NCBI GenBank assembly: GCA_026419785.1
Contig: JAODTK010005772.1
Location: 62,001-126,000, forward strand
Direction of reading: 5' to 3'
From: Sclerodactyla briareus
Lineage: Eukaryota > Echinodermata > Holothuroidea > Dendrochirotida > Sclerodactylidae
DNA: 64,000 bases
A program made the translations under genes and the position numbers. Under the pieces are notes generated by a model that saw only the letters and a list, made by a program, of their open reading frames with translations, did no database searches and was not told the origin of the DNA. The stretch's first letter is position 1; every line of letters starts with the position of its first letter. Below, piece after piece: positions 11,871 through 25,385 of the stretch.

Positions 11871-12935
11871 GGGGGGGGGAAACCAAATTCTGTACTGCTC
11901 GGACATCTGCCACAGTATTTCACTGGAGTATGATACTGAGATCTTTAGAAAACTGCCACATTATTACTCCCTGGTTGTTCAACAATATCATTTTTCAAAT
12001 CGCGGCTCTACATAGAGAAAACAAGTTGTATATTAATAGTACTAGTATTCACTGTATGCTAATAAATGAATAAAACAAAGAAACTCGCGCGATGTGATAA
12101 CTGATCTATGTGTCACGTGTTATCGCCAAACGTTCGAATATACTAATATTTTGTAACCTTGCGTAGAATGGATTAATCCTCATTACTGCTAACTAGGGCG
12201 CACAAGAGGGGGTTAATTGCTGGCATCTCCGAATTTGGCAGCTGGGGTGGTGATATATTCACTGTTTATTCTTAAGGTTCTCATAGTTTGGTGGTGGCCT
12301 AATAGTTTCCTGGGAATAATAATTCGATAGATTTCCTGTATTCATTTGGTGGAATAGCTGTTTCTAACTAAGTTAATTGCATTTTCGTACTGACAGATTT
12401 GGCGAGCTCATGGATGGGTCCACAGCAGTAAAACCTATGAAGGGGACGTTACGTTTGAGAAAGTGTCACAAGGGGCCAAATTTACCCAATACTCGTGCTG
12501 TAACTCCTGAACATTCTTATTGAACGTAAAGTTAAAACATATCCATTGCTATAAACACTCGAACAATAACTCACATATAATAGGCTAACTATCCTACTCA
12601 ATCAGTGAATTGCAATGGCCCAAAATCAATCGGTCATATTCCCCCAACCCCTACGCATACCAAAATTTTTCAAAATCAACCTTACTGTTTTGAGTCCTTC
12701 GAGACAATAGTCCATCATGAAATTGATGATTTTTTGGTTGATGATGATTATACAAGAAGGCGATTGCCCCCCAGTGTTTCACCTGGTTCACGTTCATTGG
12801 TTTCTTTCTTTTATTTAGTCACCATGCAAATATTACAAGGCATTTTCCATGTGTTTCTTTCAATTTTGGTTTAATTTGGTTAATTAGTAGATTTGTTAAT
12901 TTTTTGTACTTAGATTTTTTCTCTCATCAGTGACC
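11871..12935. other. Unannotated sequence
   Basis: No gene recognised. The far 5' part of the LINE endonuclease might extend a little into this stretch, but I could not read it. The 12605-12874 open frame shows no domain. Confidence 0.4.
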
Positions 12936-12939
12936 AATT

Positions 12940-13870
12940 CAAATTCATAAAGACTGATATTGACCATGTCTACCGAGAGTTCTGTGAAATATAACTGCAA
13001 TTGCATAAATTATGCACATCGACACAACATGTCGAATTCCTCCACCTATTTTCTCATTCAATTTCTCAGACCATTGTGGACCACACTTGCATGATGAACA
13101 ATACACCACACGGAAATAACCCGGGATAAAGAATAGACATGAAGTCAATGATAAAATTGGGAGACTAAAGGTAGGACCATAACCCATCAAGCTTCCAAAC
13201 CAGAATGCAAGGCATTCATACTCGCGTAACATGATGGGCATGGATAGGTGGCTATCTTTTTGCATGTCGATGTTTTTTTTTGCGCGAGTACCTGATTAAT
13301 TATATCCCCCAGCCTTGTGTCATGGATACCCTGTCCTATCATGAGATGGCAGTTCCCCGTTCCCCGCCTTTGAAAAAAAACAAACAAACAAGTTTGCCTC
13401 ATGATGACCGTTGAATGACTTTTCCCCTTTGATCAGGAAACAAATGTAGTTAACATACATTCCACCAGTGTCGTTCAAAGCCGACAAAGTGGGAAAAATG
13501 CATAAATCATGCAAAGTTGACCTCTGAATGACCTTGAAATGACAATTTTCGGACCAATGTTGACCCCACCCACCAAGTTTCGTTCCACTCTGACAAATTT
13601 TGAAAACCGCATACTTATACAAATTACCTCCGCGATGACTTGAAATGACCTCCATGGTTTTTTTCGGGATCAACTGTAATCCCTACCCACCAAGATTTGT
13701 TTACATCGAACAACTTAAATTCAAATTTCGCATGAAAACATCTTCCAAAATAGAGGGCAGCACAGGCAGTATTGTGGCCACACTTTGCGAACGCTCATCT
13801 GAGCTTTACATGGGGGGGACATGTGCACCAAGGTTCGTGTCAATCGATGTCATCCATATTCTTGGCGGTT
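12940..13870 (+). repeat. Family A internal minisatellite array
   Basis: Six or so degenerate units of about 120-130 bp with 'gcataaattatgcacat'-like, 'tgacctctgaatgaccttgaaatgac', 'ttcggaccaatgttgacc', 'ccacccaccaagtttcgt' and 'tgaaaaccgcata' in order. Open frames on both strands here (12945-13673 minus, 13645-14005 plus) are repeat translations. Confidence 0.6.
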
Positions 13871-14065
13871 CTTGGTAAGCACAATTTTTACATCTATAAG
13901 ATGACTGGCGAAAAGGAAGTGTTAAAGCACTCGAACCCCCACTCCGTTTCAGAAATTGTGTTGCGTTGTCATATGTCCCTAGATAATGTATTTTGTGCTC
14001 TGTAAAGATTTTATTTCTGCTGTACACAAAGTGGCTGATTGAATCGGTCATGGCTAATGATTTTA

Positions 14066-14089
14066 TGGCCGCAAGCAAAAATGCGGCCA
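14066..14089. other. Perfect 8-bp hairpin
   Basis: TGGCCGCA (14066-14073), an 8-base loop, then TGCGGCCA (14082-14089). No T-run follows, and this is animal DNA, so it is not read as a terminator. It lies about 200 bp from a tRNA-like block; significance unknown. Confidence 0.6.
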
Positions 14090-14284
14090 AAACTGTTGAA
14101 AAAAGCTGTAGCTGCCGCCTAAACGGCTGACAAAGCTACACCTGCCATCCGAAAAAAACGATGGGTATTTAGTTTAATGCGACCTGAATCCAAATTTAAA
14201 AACTGGGTACAATAGTAAGAACACATAAAATAACACAAAACCCACATGTCCTACCTGTCCTCAAAACGGAAAAACGGAAACTTG

Positions 14285-14372
14285 CGCACGCGACAGGAAA
14301 TCGAACACACCGGTAGGCCGCGAGAGTCGAAGAGACGTTAGTGTAATAACCACTAGCCAGCCTTGTGGTCAT
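14285..14372 (-). repeat. tRNA-derived sequence, probable SINE head
   Basis: On the minus strand a box-A-like TGGCTAGTGG (14359-14350) is followed about 50 bases later by a box-B-like GTGTTCGATTTC (14308-14297), which is correct pol III promoter order and spacing. The intervening sequence does not fold into a clean cloverleaf and the last base of box B is off consensus, so this is not a functional tRNA. I could not define a SINE body or poly-A tail. Confidence 0.4.
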
Positions 14373-15455
14373 GTGGTGTTTATGTGAAAATTGTGATATT
14401 GTATCTAACGTATCGATCGAATGTAGCGAGATGTATAGATGTGCGAAGCGAATGGACGTGGAAGTTTGTCCTACTAAAATTGTAGTTATTATTTTCGGAG
14501 AAATTTGTGAAAGTAGTGATTGTAGACATTGGCTCAGGACCGTGGCATTTCACAGACTCATGAAAAGAGGAATGCGACTCCTGTTCGTGACCCCATACTT
14601 GGCATTCGTGTTTGTTTTTGTTTACCCTAGGCTAGTAATTGCCGTGAACTAGGCAGGCAAGGCCCGTAAAATTCTATTATTTCATGAAAATAATAGCCTA
14701 TTTGTATTTGAACCCAAGTTCATTGAATGAATGGGGTAGGCAGAATATATTATGGTTAACAGATCCCTTTATCGTTTTCTTACACGTCAAAAAACATCAG
14801 TGGCAACACATTCTCTTACGGAAATGCACTGTTCGCAACTTGGCCCTGGGCAATTGCTGTGGTGTGGGAGCGAGGCTCGTCTCTGCAATGTGCTCTCATT
14901 GACGACTAAGCGAATCATCTTCCCCTGTATTTCGGACTGATCAACGCATTATTGGGGGGGGTGATTTTATGGGACCACCTCGAATTTTAATTGCCGAGAG
15001 AACATCCATAAATTATCAAGATCATCCGATTTCTTTGCAATGGAACGCTAATCCTAAATAAAATTACATTTTTATCGTTATTTACTTCGTAGAGCACAGA
15101 GACAAACTGTTGGAACAGAGTTGTTCTATTCAACGTCTTTCCTCTCCGACATGACATGGTCACATATTTTACCGATTGGAAGCTGTTTCGAGCTGTCCGT
15201 GCGCTCCAATTTCTGACATAACCTGGCTAGAATTAAAAATATTACCAACTACAATTACGCAATGCGCTGTCAGCGATTGCGATGACTTTTTGCCGCACGT
15301 CACCATAGAACGTTTCATATTTTAACATACATTCCATTGACTAATTTTAGTGAAGCGACTGCGTCAATGCACAGAAATGTAACCATCGCCCAAAACGACT
15401 ACAATACAAAGCGATTTCATCGCTCGTAAAAGGAACCAACTTGAAATTTTAATAA
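14373..15455. other. Unannotated sequence
   Basis: Several open frames of 60-95 codons (for example 14365-14652 plus) lack recognisable motifs. A G-run lies at about 14953. No feature supported. Confidence 0.4.
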
Positions 15456-15459
15456 CTAT

Positions 15460-15970
15460 GCAACAAAAAGACCCAACATCGATTAAAAATTTTGGCAATA
15501 AGGTAAGCCAAACCTACAAGTTCCTGAAAATTTGGCAACCCTTCAGATTATGCATAACTATGCAAATTAGACATATTGATGACCTCCATGACCTTGAATC
15601 CATGATGGGAAATTCCGAAATAAAAGGAAACATACCCACAGTTTTCATTAAATCTAACAACTTCAGAGTTTTCATAAATAATGCAATTAGACACGTTGAA
15701 TGACCTTCTTGACCCCGAATTTGTTACAAAAGTTTTTGCCCACTGTGGTAGAAACATATTCACAAAGTTTCAAAAAAATTGACGACTTTGACGTGATTGC
15801 ATAAATTATGCAAATTAGATGACTTATTCATCTAATTTAAATGCTGAAATCAATCAGTCCATGCACCTATATCCTGGGCCACCTATGTTTCAACCAGTCA
15901 CATAGCATCCAACGGTTCATCAGTTTATCTTGCTAATTGAGCCTAACCGATGATTTACCGAGCCAAAAGT
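15460..15970 (+). mobile_element. Family A element, array and right arm (copy A4)
   Basis: Two to three minisatellite units ('gcataactatgcaaattagac', 'atgacctccatgaccttgaat', 'cataaataatgcaattagac') pass into the family A right arm: 'atgctgaaatcaatcagtcc', 'acggttcatcag', 'tatcttgctaattgagcctaa'. The CA tract and terminal hairpin are not present. Confidence 0.6.
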
Positions 15971-17260
15971 CTACTTTGTTTTTCCTTGCTATTTGTGAAC
16001 ACCATACCCGTGTGAGTCACTCATATTACTCTTTGGAGATTCTCATTTGTGTTAATGTTCACGAACAGTTCATATTAGTGATGTTTTGCAGGTATAGGAT
16101 GCTAATTTTTCCCTCCAGGGGAGTTTCGGAAGTTGCTGGCCCCCAAATGAAGATACTATATCTCATTGCTGAGTACACTACTTTCATGTCCATCTCTGTG
16201 CGCTCCCGAGTGACTCGCTTTAATAGAAAGGACTTTCAATTGCGATTTTTTGGTCAGTTGAAATAACACCTCAGCTTGCAAGTTCAATTTGAGCTAAATT
16301 CAATTGTGACTTGCAACAATTATTGATCCTGAAGCTCAGCCATTTCAGAGTTGATTTTTGGACCAGCATGTTCAACGGGTCAGCTCTCCGTCATTTCAAT
16401 CCATGCAGAATATTCAACAACTGCGATTTAAGTATATCTGTTTACCTCCTTGTATTATTCAATTAACCTCCTAAACACATTGAATAAATGGCACAGAGCC
16501 AGTATAGCCCAAGCTCCCCTCTGGGCCGAATATTCTAAGCCAGGTAAATGAAAAGCTATTGAAGTTTGGTAACACAAAGCCCACAAACGGTATAATTTCA
16601 CATAAAAAACCCATAGTGTGATGCTTTTCCGTTCCTGAGTACGGAATGCTGTTTTTTGTTGTTTTGTTTTGTGTCGGTTCGAGGTTCACTAATTCGTACA
16701 GCCTTGCAGCTGATTTCTCCTTTATAAAGTGCTCCATAACATAATTTAATTATATACATTTGGTGAGATTAAGAAACCATGGTGCAAGTTGAACCATGTT
16801 AGGAGGATACGTTTCAGTATTATATTGAATAGGCAACACCCAATTACAGGAGGTTACACACGTGTTCAATAAATTCATCTTAAAATAAATATCCCACATG
16901 ATGGTAATAGATGACATATCTCTAATTTGAAGTGCAATGTATTGTTATAGTTGTAGGTAGTCTGAAGTGCAGACCAAGCTATATTTCTCTACCATTGAGT
17001 GTGGCAGTACTTTCTTTGTCCATGGCAGCTCATTCCAAGCTGTTTTAATCACCTTGTACCACTAATGCCCACTTCTGACCGTACCTCACCTGCTGGTTTA
17101 GATGTGATCGTCGCTGCAGGTGCAATGATTTGAATAATTAGGTACGAGGGGTATCTACCTGCTTGAAAAAATTTTTTTTACTTTGCGCCAATTTGCCTGC
17201 ATGCTTGGAGAAGACCTTGACAAACCCCTAATTTCATAGCAGGTACCTGTTTGTTTTTTT
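15971..17260. other. Unannotated sequence
   Basis: No gene or recognised repeat. The 109-codon frame at 15937-16266 starts inside the family A right arm and has no domain. Confidence 0.4.
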
Positions 17261-17261
17261 A

Positions 17262-17456
17262 AGAGCTGCGGGGAGCAGCTCTACAAGTCCTCATGTCCTC
17301 TCTCCGTTCCTTCGTTTCGTGTCGTTCGTACCGTCACCTTCATTCATTCTTCGTTCGTTAGTTCGTCCCTTCTGTGCGTCAACGTTCATTCATAACTTCG
17401 GACACCATACATGCTATCAGGTTGAAACTGTAGGTGGATGGAGCGTGCTACGCTCC
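17262..17456 (+). repeat. Hairpin-bounded repeat with CGTT-rich core
   Basis: Begins with a perfect stem AGAGCTGC / GCAGCTCT around a GGGGA loop (17262-17282), preceded by a T-run. A core of degenerate CGTTC/TTCGT units follows (17303-17370), and it ends with a second perfect hairpin GGAGCG-TGCTA-CGCTCC (17440-17456). The layout parallels the start of the composite element at 32302. I do not recognise a named family. Confidence 0.5.
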
Positions 17457-19025
17457 CTTAGCGACATTTATGTTCGCATCGTTTTATTAGATTCGATTAA
17501 ATCCAATTAATTACCCAATTTCCAACTTTAATTCCATTGAGCTCTCTTAGCATCTGAATGCCAGAACAGTTTGTTTACATTACTATTACTCCCCCTCTGA
17601 TGAGCAGTGTTTACCTTATCTGTCGAGGTCAGTTCTGCGGCCTAGTTGACAATAAACCTATTGTCCGGGGGAAGATGATTTGTCTTTCATCTCATTTTGC
17701 CCTAGTTTACATTAGTCCCTGCCTGCGGATTTTGTTTTACATTACATCCGGTCCAATTTCTTATGGTGACCTAGAAATGGGGGCTTGGGCCCTCCCCCCC
17801 CCCAACCTCAATGCTGTTTAATGTAATTTGGAGTGGTTCACGATACTAATGAGTGTCAACAATGTCGGATATTCATTCTGTGGTCAGTGGGTTTCCACTG
17901 CTCCCGCCCCAGCTTAGGAATGAGTTGTGCCTGCATACTTGTTGTTGGGAACTATAGCAAATATTAGGCCAATGTGGTAGACATGTTCCATGTCATTCCA
18001 TGGTTAGACAGATTCCGTAGAGGTCAGTTTAAATGTGAACAACAATAAATGTGACCTGGCGAAAAACATGCAAGTGTATTTCGCCAACGGGAAGTTGCTT
18101 TCCGCCCGCTACCAAAGACTTTTCCGACGTGGCCAACTGTTTCTGAAACAAAAATCCATATCTTCGCTTATTATGTCTTTGGGCCCCCCAAACACCCATT
18201 TGGTGTTTATAACCGATGCTATGCTTCATGAGGGATGAACGATTGCAATGCAGCCTCGCCGATATTCAGGAGAAATTATTTTATTTTCTTGCCCACACTC
18301 GCAACTTCATTCTGCCAGAATTTGTGATTGTTCGAGTGCCAATGTCCCCCCACCCGGTATAAATCTTGAATATTCCCATTATTTCAAACAATTTCTCCCT
18401 GACGAGCCCCCCCCCCTCACAAAAACCATTCATTCAGCTATAGTAATTGGTAGCTATGTGGTAGCCTGCCGTATTGTGGAATGCCCACTGTATGCTTATC
18501 AGCACCATTCACCCACAGCCCTGACAGAACTCCATTTAGACCTAATAACTGCTGTAAGATGTCTGAAGAAACTGTCTTAACCGTCGTTGTTTTGTATGTG
18601 ATAATCATTGACTAAGCTGTTAATTATAATTGTGGTATTGACTATCTAGTTTAATGAAGTTGATTCAAATATACGTCGTAGGCCTCCGTAGGTCTACGCG
18701 TTCCTAGCATCCACCCATCGCGAATGAACCATCACTCATAATTCAGGGTTTAATCATAGTGCAATTCAAACCCATATTGTATTGATGTGTCTGGAGATGA
18801 TTTAAGGTGTCACAAAATGTGTACAAAGTCTAATGTGAGGGGGCCAGAATGGCAGTTCATTAGCTGTGCAATGTCAATGATAAACAGCTGAATACTGGTT
18901 TAGACGAATTACTTAGGCTGGATTAGCACATATAAGAATGAGAATGAGACCGACTCAAAATATTGCTCAAATTTTCCTCTCAATGAATTCCCAGACTGAA
19001 AACAATGCTCCAACAAATTTTATTC
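17457..19025. other. Unannotated sequence
   Basis: No gene recognised. C-runs lie at about 17796 and 18407. The 110-codon frame at 18248-18580 has no domain I can name, and no splice context was evident. Confidence 0.4.
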
Positions 19026-19028
19026 AGA

Positions 19029-19675
19029 GCCCAAAGGCTTAGTGTTCCGTGCTCTTTCTGACACCCTATAGCTAACCACAAGGACAAATGGGAGATTGGC
19101 ACCCTGCAGCTCATTCTAGCAACATAACATCTGACCACTTCCCATTTATCCACCAACCAATAGAGTTCCTACATGTATAGTCTGAAAGGCAGCTACACAC
19201 TGGATTTCAAGATTTTCATCACACTTTGATCTATGATGACCTCAGATCTGACCCCATCCATGAGCTCGATCCATCCAGGTGAGTCGACTATTGTGTTCAC
19301 AAGCTAAAATTTGCAAAATATGCACTTTTCCAATTTTTCTATTTTTTTTTCCCACAAATCAACCTGATCTACAACACCAAAAACACATGTTCTTGGTACT
19401 CTTCTCCCCACAGCTTTGATCAGACCAAGCATTCTAGACTTTCGTGTCGACATGGTTTTCCAGACTTTGACATCTATTGGACCTCCCATGACCTTTGACC
19501 TGACCTCAAAACAATAACATCAATGTACTCAATATGAGGAACTCATATACCAATATGATCTTCTTCACCAGGTGGGGTCAAGTTATGCGCTTCACAAGCC
19601 AGGCATCACACACACACACACACACTGGCATGATCGATTCCCTGACTCAGTCAAGGATCAAAAATCACAGCAATA
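19029..19675 (+). mobile_element. Family B element (copy B1)
   Basis: Left end 'ccaaaggcttagtgttcc' with 'ctctttctgacaccctata', 'gacaaatgggagattgg' and 'ctgcagctcatt', then one internal unit ('gatctgaccccatccatgag', 'aggtgagtcgactattgtgtt', 'aatttttctattttttt', 'gatcagaccaagcattctag', a TGACCTTTGACCT site at 19489-19501), then a CA microsatellite (19605-19625), 'catgatcgattccctgactc' and a palindrome GATTCC...GGATC (19636-19659) with TGACTCAGTCA at its centre. Ends match those of 44105-44530. Non-coding. Confidence 0.7.
19489..19501 (-). promoter_or_regulatory. Perfect DR1 nuclear-receptor-like motif
   Basis: TGACCTTTGACCT is the reverse complement of AGGTCAAAGGTCA, the DR1 consensus bound by RXR heterodimers and HNF4-type receptors. 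It is immediately followed by another TGACCT half site overlap. The motif is part of the repeated family B unit, so its presence may be incidental; no function is shown. Confidence 0.35.
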
Positions 19676-22600
19676 TAGTGAGAGGTGCTACAGAACCAAA
19701 ATGCACAATTACTGCAGAATTTGGTGCAGCACCAAAGAACTAAGAGCTATATGCATGAAGGGGAGAGAGACCGAGACACAGCAAGTAACAAACCCCCCAC
19801 TGTGGGTATGGGGGAGCTAAGCTAATTGATGCATTTTGTGTGGAATGTTTGGATAGCTGGCCTGTTTTTTGGGCATCAAATTACTAATATTCAACAGTTT
19901 TGTTTTGTGTGATTTTGTGAGATGCTTCGTGGCATATGCAAAAGGGGGGGGGGGGTGCTTGGGTGTCGGAACCCTCCATGACCCATTGAACATCCACAAA
20001 TTTCTAACACAAATAACCCTTTTCTACACTCGTTGTCATTTTACAGCTTTTTGGCATTTCATCCCCCCCCCCTCTCCCCCTCAAGACAAATCATCTGTAT
20101 ATGACACAGAAGATAAATCCCAAAAATTCACCATTCATTCATCCAAAACTAATCAAACTTACCTACTATGAAATCAGATACAGAGTTGAGATTTAACCAA
20201 TGTAATTCTGCTCATCCCAAGCATTCCAAGTTGGATGAGAATAGTCACTCGAAAGTGGCCTGAGAACTGAATTAGCATGATGGAATCCATTGCACACCAG
20301 GGTCTGCTCTAATATGCAGAGTGAAACTGACCCTCATGCGATGAACCGAGCAACTTCCCTGTCTTTCGTTTTTAGATCATGTTTAACATCACAGCTGCTA
20401 ACAGTACATCAAAAAGTACTGTCCATTACATTGAACCTTTCCCGGCTTTGTCTTCCCGAGCATTGTGTAAAATGGTACACTGTGTCACAACCTTGAGCTG
20501 GCGATTCCATCGTCCATTCCGTGTCGGTTCCGTGTCTTTGACCTGTCCGGAGAGTATGAGAGTGCTATCCATCTTATGAGAAGTACAAGAACACTAGGGG
20601 TCAGTTGTTGGAGGTCATTTACTACACAAAGCTGTATCACCTACATTTCACCTCCGACAGTAACATCGACCCATACAGTGCAACATTAAATGATTTGCCA
20701 CTGGGCCCCTGTTAAAAATTAGCTGAAATGGGACCACTGTCATTGTCAGGACAGGTTTGATGTTTGCTTTGTTTCTGATCGGTTGAGTTCACATTGTGCT
20801 TCACACCTTACAAAAAAGTTAGGAGACCTTTCTTCATGGGAGAGAGGTGTTAATTGAGGATCTTATACAAAATAAATTACCAAGCCCTGCATACAATCTT
20901 GTAGATCTGCAGTTTTCTTCAGCTAGAAAAATTCTCATGCACGCCAGGATGAGTGAATACTATTATGGACTATCACTTCCCTCCACATGGTCTGTCTGTG
21001 TTTGTACAATATACAACTGGAATCCTGTACCCAGATATCCTAATGCTATGAAACATTTAATCGCCTTACTGCCCCATGGATGATTTATTACTACAAAACT
21101 GATCGTTTCTGTTTATTCTAATATCTATCGAACATGGATTCATTGAGTTTCTGTATGTTCATTACCTACTTGTACCAAACCAGTCAGAACAGCTTGTACA
21201 ATCACAATGAAATGGATACAATAACTCATTAAATGGTCTATCCAAATCTCTTAAATGGGGTTTTGGGGCAGCTATCATCACATAACAAACTCAGACTCAA
21301 CCGAGTTATGTTGTTCCTAATATTGTTCCTACCCTTCCCTGTCGGTACAATGGATACATTCCAAGGAAACCTTTGGATCCCATTTTCCAGGAGCATATCT
21401 GCCTTGATTGCTACAGACTGATTTACCCTTAACTGATCGTGTGGGTCTGTGGCACTAAATGTAATGATGGACACAGTGAATTGAGACTGACTGATTGGCA
21501 TCCATGTATCATATAAGATACATAGTGAGATGAACTGTTTGCCTTGTAGTATTACGTGCTACAAAAAAACAAGAATTTGAACAATTTCACAATATAGAAG
21601 CGGGGTTTTGCACATTATGTTTGGTTCAAAACCCCTTAATTCCTTCCCCCGGCCTTTCCTTTGCTAAGATGGGGGGGGGAGTCTCATTCCAGAATGACAA
21701 CTTGTTCTCCAAGAAAGTATAGACCAAACAAAGTTTAGTATTTCCACCTTGATTTGCATACTTTTTCTCAATATTATAGATTTTCCATGACTGGAAATAA
21801 TTTCCTGGGTTTTTCAGGTTGGGCCCATGGGAACCCGATCTGGTTGTCCTTTAAAGTTTGATCAACTACTATACTATACTAGCCTGACAGATTGATTGCT
21901 GTCTCCAAGAAGTGTGACCTTTGAAATGTGTTTATAATCTTCACCACACATGTTTGTTATTATTATAGGAAGCCAAAGTGCAAATGTTCATCATGCTGTA
22001 CATCACACAGAAATTTATCAGCTTGGACTCAAATGTGTCCCTATGGTTAGGAGATGTGATACAGATTTTTTTTTTTTATCACAAAGGAAATGGTTGTTGC
22101 AGGTCTTATATAACCTGGTCATTAAAAATGTTGTCTGGGTAATGCAGTCGATAATTTTTTATGTAGCCACAGCGTTGCAGAGGAAGCTGAAAGGATTTTC
22201 TTGGAATAAAGATATATGATGTAGATGTTCCAATGTAGCAAGATTGGTAATGGTTGAGAAAAAAAAGAGAACGTTGGACAGAAAAATTTCAGATAAGTTT
22301 CATATATTTACTACTTTAAAAAGGCTCAATTAGACTCAAAATATGGCAGGTATACGCTTGTGTTAAATATTACAATTGCCAATTTTTGCAAATAATTTTG
22401 GAAACGGGAACATCTGAAAAATCAAATTTCTGAATTTTAATCAGCCATTATTACTCCCATGGTATGATAGCATGTGGAAAAATTTTTTTTCCCATTCAAT
22501 GGAAAGTGTCCGACAGTACTTCTAAGACTGATGATCAAATTCACGATAACAAGTTCTTCATGCAAAGTATTCAATAACCACCTGTCTCAATTATCAACAA

Positions 22601-24015
22601 TGTTTGATAAAATTGTCATGCAAATTCAGATATTACTGAATGTTATTCCATGATAGAGGGATGGATGATCCAAGTCAAACCCACCTCTAGCCAGAAAAAT
22701 GTGTTTGTTATTGAGAATTGCTGAGAATAGTCTTGGCAATTTTTCCAGCAAATGTGGGCAACTTCATCAGGTTCTTGTTTCCCTGCTCCGTTCGAGGTGA
22801 ACGTCACATTAGGCTGGTTCTAGGCATGTGCCTCCTGCCCACAAACTGAAACTTACCTCCATTGAAGAACTGCCAACCAGGTCAGCTTTTATTATTGGAG
22901 AGGCATTCATGTACCAAGCTGAAGAGTCATTCTGACCACCTGAGGTTTATGACTTTCCACCATTACCTGAGTGCTTGACAGAGACCGAAAGGTACAGCAT
23001 ATTGCCTCAGGCTTCTCAAATACTCTGATTTTAATTTTTATTTCAAGCACCACAGAAGCTTATGCCATATACTTACATGACACTGTGGCTGGTGTCAGAG
23101 TGATGACAAAGAAGAATCTCATGAAAATCCAACCACCATTCAAGATCGATTCACCTCTCAAGTCCAAGGAACAAGTACCAAGCATATCAATACACCATAC
23201 ACCCAAAAAGAACTGAGGACCAGTGCTGAAGAGCCTAACCTACAACGACCAATCCCTCTGTAAGTCTATGCTATGATGCCGCCTGCTCTGTTGCCATGCG
23301 TCTCCCGATGATCTAACACGGGGGCACAAATATGCAGGATATTTAAGGGAAAATTATTGTGGGGAGGGCAAGGGACTTGCCAGGTATTCGGTTGCAAAGT
23401 CGATGTCACACTGCGTATTTAGCAATGCCATTCATGTATATTGCCTGCTTGGCGTTCCGCGACAGCGTGGGCTAGAATTTGTTGGCACCATGCAGTGATG
23501 AAAGCCGCAGATCAAAACAAGAGGACTACGGGCTGGTGATGGGGGGAAATAATCAGCACAGGTTCAGAGGGGGATAAAACGAAGGCTATTGTGATAGAAC
23601 AAACAATTCTCAGTTTCCAGCAGGGTAATGAACAACCAGATTTACTCTGCTGTGAACAATATCTTGTAAATTATCTAACACAGAACGCGTCTCGATGGAG
23701 TATATTTCAAGACTTGGCTTTTAGATACAAATATTGAATATGCAAGCATCAAAAACATAAGATTATTCCTCTGTTAATCATAAATAAATATATTTGTGAT
23801 CAAAGGAAATTGATAATGGATGGGAAATTTAACTGCTAACTAATAAATTTTCTCGCACTCAACTTGCAATGTTTTTCTGTGTTTTTGGGTACACAGTAGT
23901 ATTTCGTACTGTTCACATGAAGTCAGTACTTAGATGAGGGGAATTTTACTTGATCAGATCCACTAAAGTTGGAAATAGTGGGCAAACAGTCTGTAAGCAA
24001 TGAGAATAGGAATGG
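19676..24015. other. Long unannotated stretch
   Basis: Over 4 kb in which I recognise no gene, RNA or transposon. Low-complexity marks are a G-run (19944-19954), a C-run (about 20062), a G-run (about 21671) and a T-run (about 22069). Open frames reach at most 100 codons and lack domains. This would be the first place to look for undetected introns or exons using transcript data. Confidence 0.45.
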
Positions 24016-24020
24016 AAGAA

Positions 24021-24930
24021 CCAAAAAAGGCTTAGTGATTCCTTGACCATTCTAAGACCATGGCCTGATACAAGAAACAGATGGATTAATGAGATGAGAA
24101 CACCAACGCCATGCATGCATGTGACCCAGAGTTCGGGGACTCATCGTGTCCATAGGTTTCCAGACTTGACCTCTTTGGGCCTCAGAATGATCTTCGACCT
24201 GACCCAAAACAATAGGTATCATGTACTCATTTCTGGAGAACCCCAGGGGGGTCGAGTTATTGTGTTGGCCGCTAAAATGGCCAGATATAAATTTTCACAA
24301 TTTTCCTATTTCTCCAAGACGAAGCCTGGTTACACCGAAAACAGTTGGGTTCTTAGACTACCATAGGAGCTGCATACCAAATATCAGCTTGATGGACCAA
24401 GCATTCTGGATTTTATTGTTAATAGCTTTTAGAATTCAGATGACCATTGACCCAACCCTAAAAGTTAAAACTGACTTCATGTACTCATACGGGGAACCCA
24501 CCTACCCAAGTATGAGCCTTCATACATCCGGTGGGGTCGAGTATTGTGTTACAAGCTAAAATTGCCAAAATATAAACTTTTTCACAATTTTCCCTTGTGG
24601 GGGGTGGTTCCCCCAAAGTGACCCTCGGTTCACACCAAAGCAATAGGATCCTGTACCCCCCATAAGAAGCTAGTACAGAATTTCAGCCTGATCGGGCCAG
24701 CATCTGGATTTATTGTATTAACAAGATTCTCAGACTGACCTCGCGGGACTCGGATTACTCTGACTGGACCAATAAGGGTCATGCACTCATTATGGGAAAC
24801 CTACATACCAAAAGAGCTCATCCACCAAGTGGGATTGATTTATGGTGTTTACAGCTAGCTTCAAACACAACATGCGTACACACACACAACTGTCATGACT
24901 GCATAGATTCCTCTGATCTGTTAAGAAATA
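24021..24930 (+). mobile_element. Family B element with expanded array (copy B3)
   Basis: Left end 'aaaaggcttagtgattcctt' matches 44111. Inside are about three units of roughly 280 bp, each with 'gacct..ggcctcagaatgatcttcgacctgaccc'-like, 'caataggtatcatgtactcat', 'ggggtcgagttattgtgtt', 'gctaaaat.gccaaaatataa', 'ttttcacaattttcc' and 'ccaagcattctgga' blocks. It ends with a short CA tract (about 24880-24888) and 'gtcatgactgcatagattcc', after which the palindrome is degraded. Open frames at 24043-24559 are repeat translations. Confidence 0.65.
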
Positions 24931-25380
24931 TAAAACTAGTATTGACAATCTCTAGCTGTGTGTACGAATTGCTGCCATGCACTTCAAAAAGTGAATTGCA
25001 CTGATTTTTATTGGAGATTCTCCATGCTAAATTTAAATCATAGCAACAAATGACTTATGGTATTGAGCAATTCCTAAATGACACCCGAAATTAGAGAAAT
25101 GTTGCTGAGGAAACAGATTTTTCATGTAAATTGAGGCCTGAAATGGCAAAATATACCAATGTTCTAACGGATGATAACTACAATGAAACAAAGTTAAATT
25201 TGAAGCATCCAAGCCACTGCATTGTTTTGGCGGTTACCCAGGAGTTATTCTGGTGGCAGGCAACCTCACTGTGAAGTGGTCCTGATGTGTTGAACAAGGG
25301 TAATTAGGGCTGTGTAATCATAACAAAGGAGGCAATCACATAGGATATCCAAGAGGAGTCAGAATTGGTTGAGTCCGAGG
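24931..25380. other. Unannotated sequence
   Basis: Nothing recognised. Confidence 0.4.
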
Positions 25381-25385
25381 AATGC

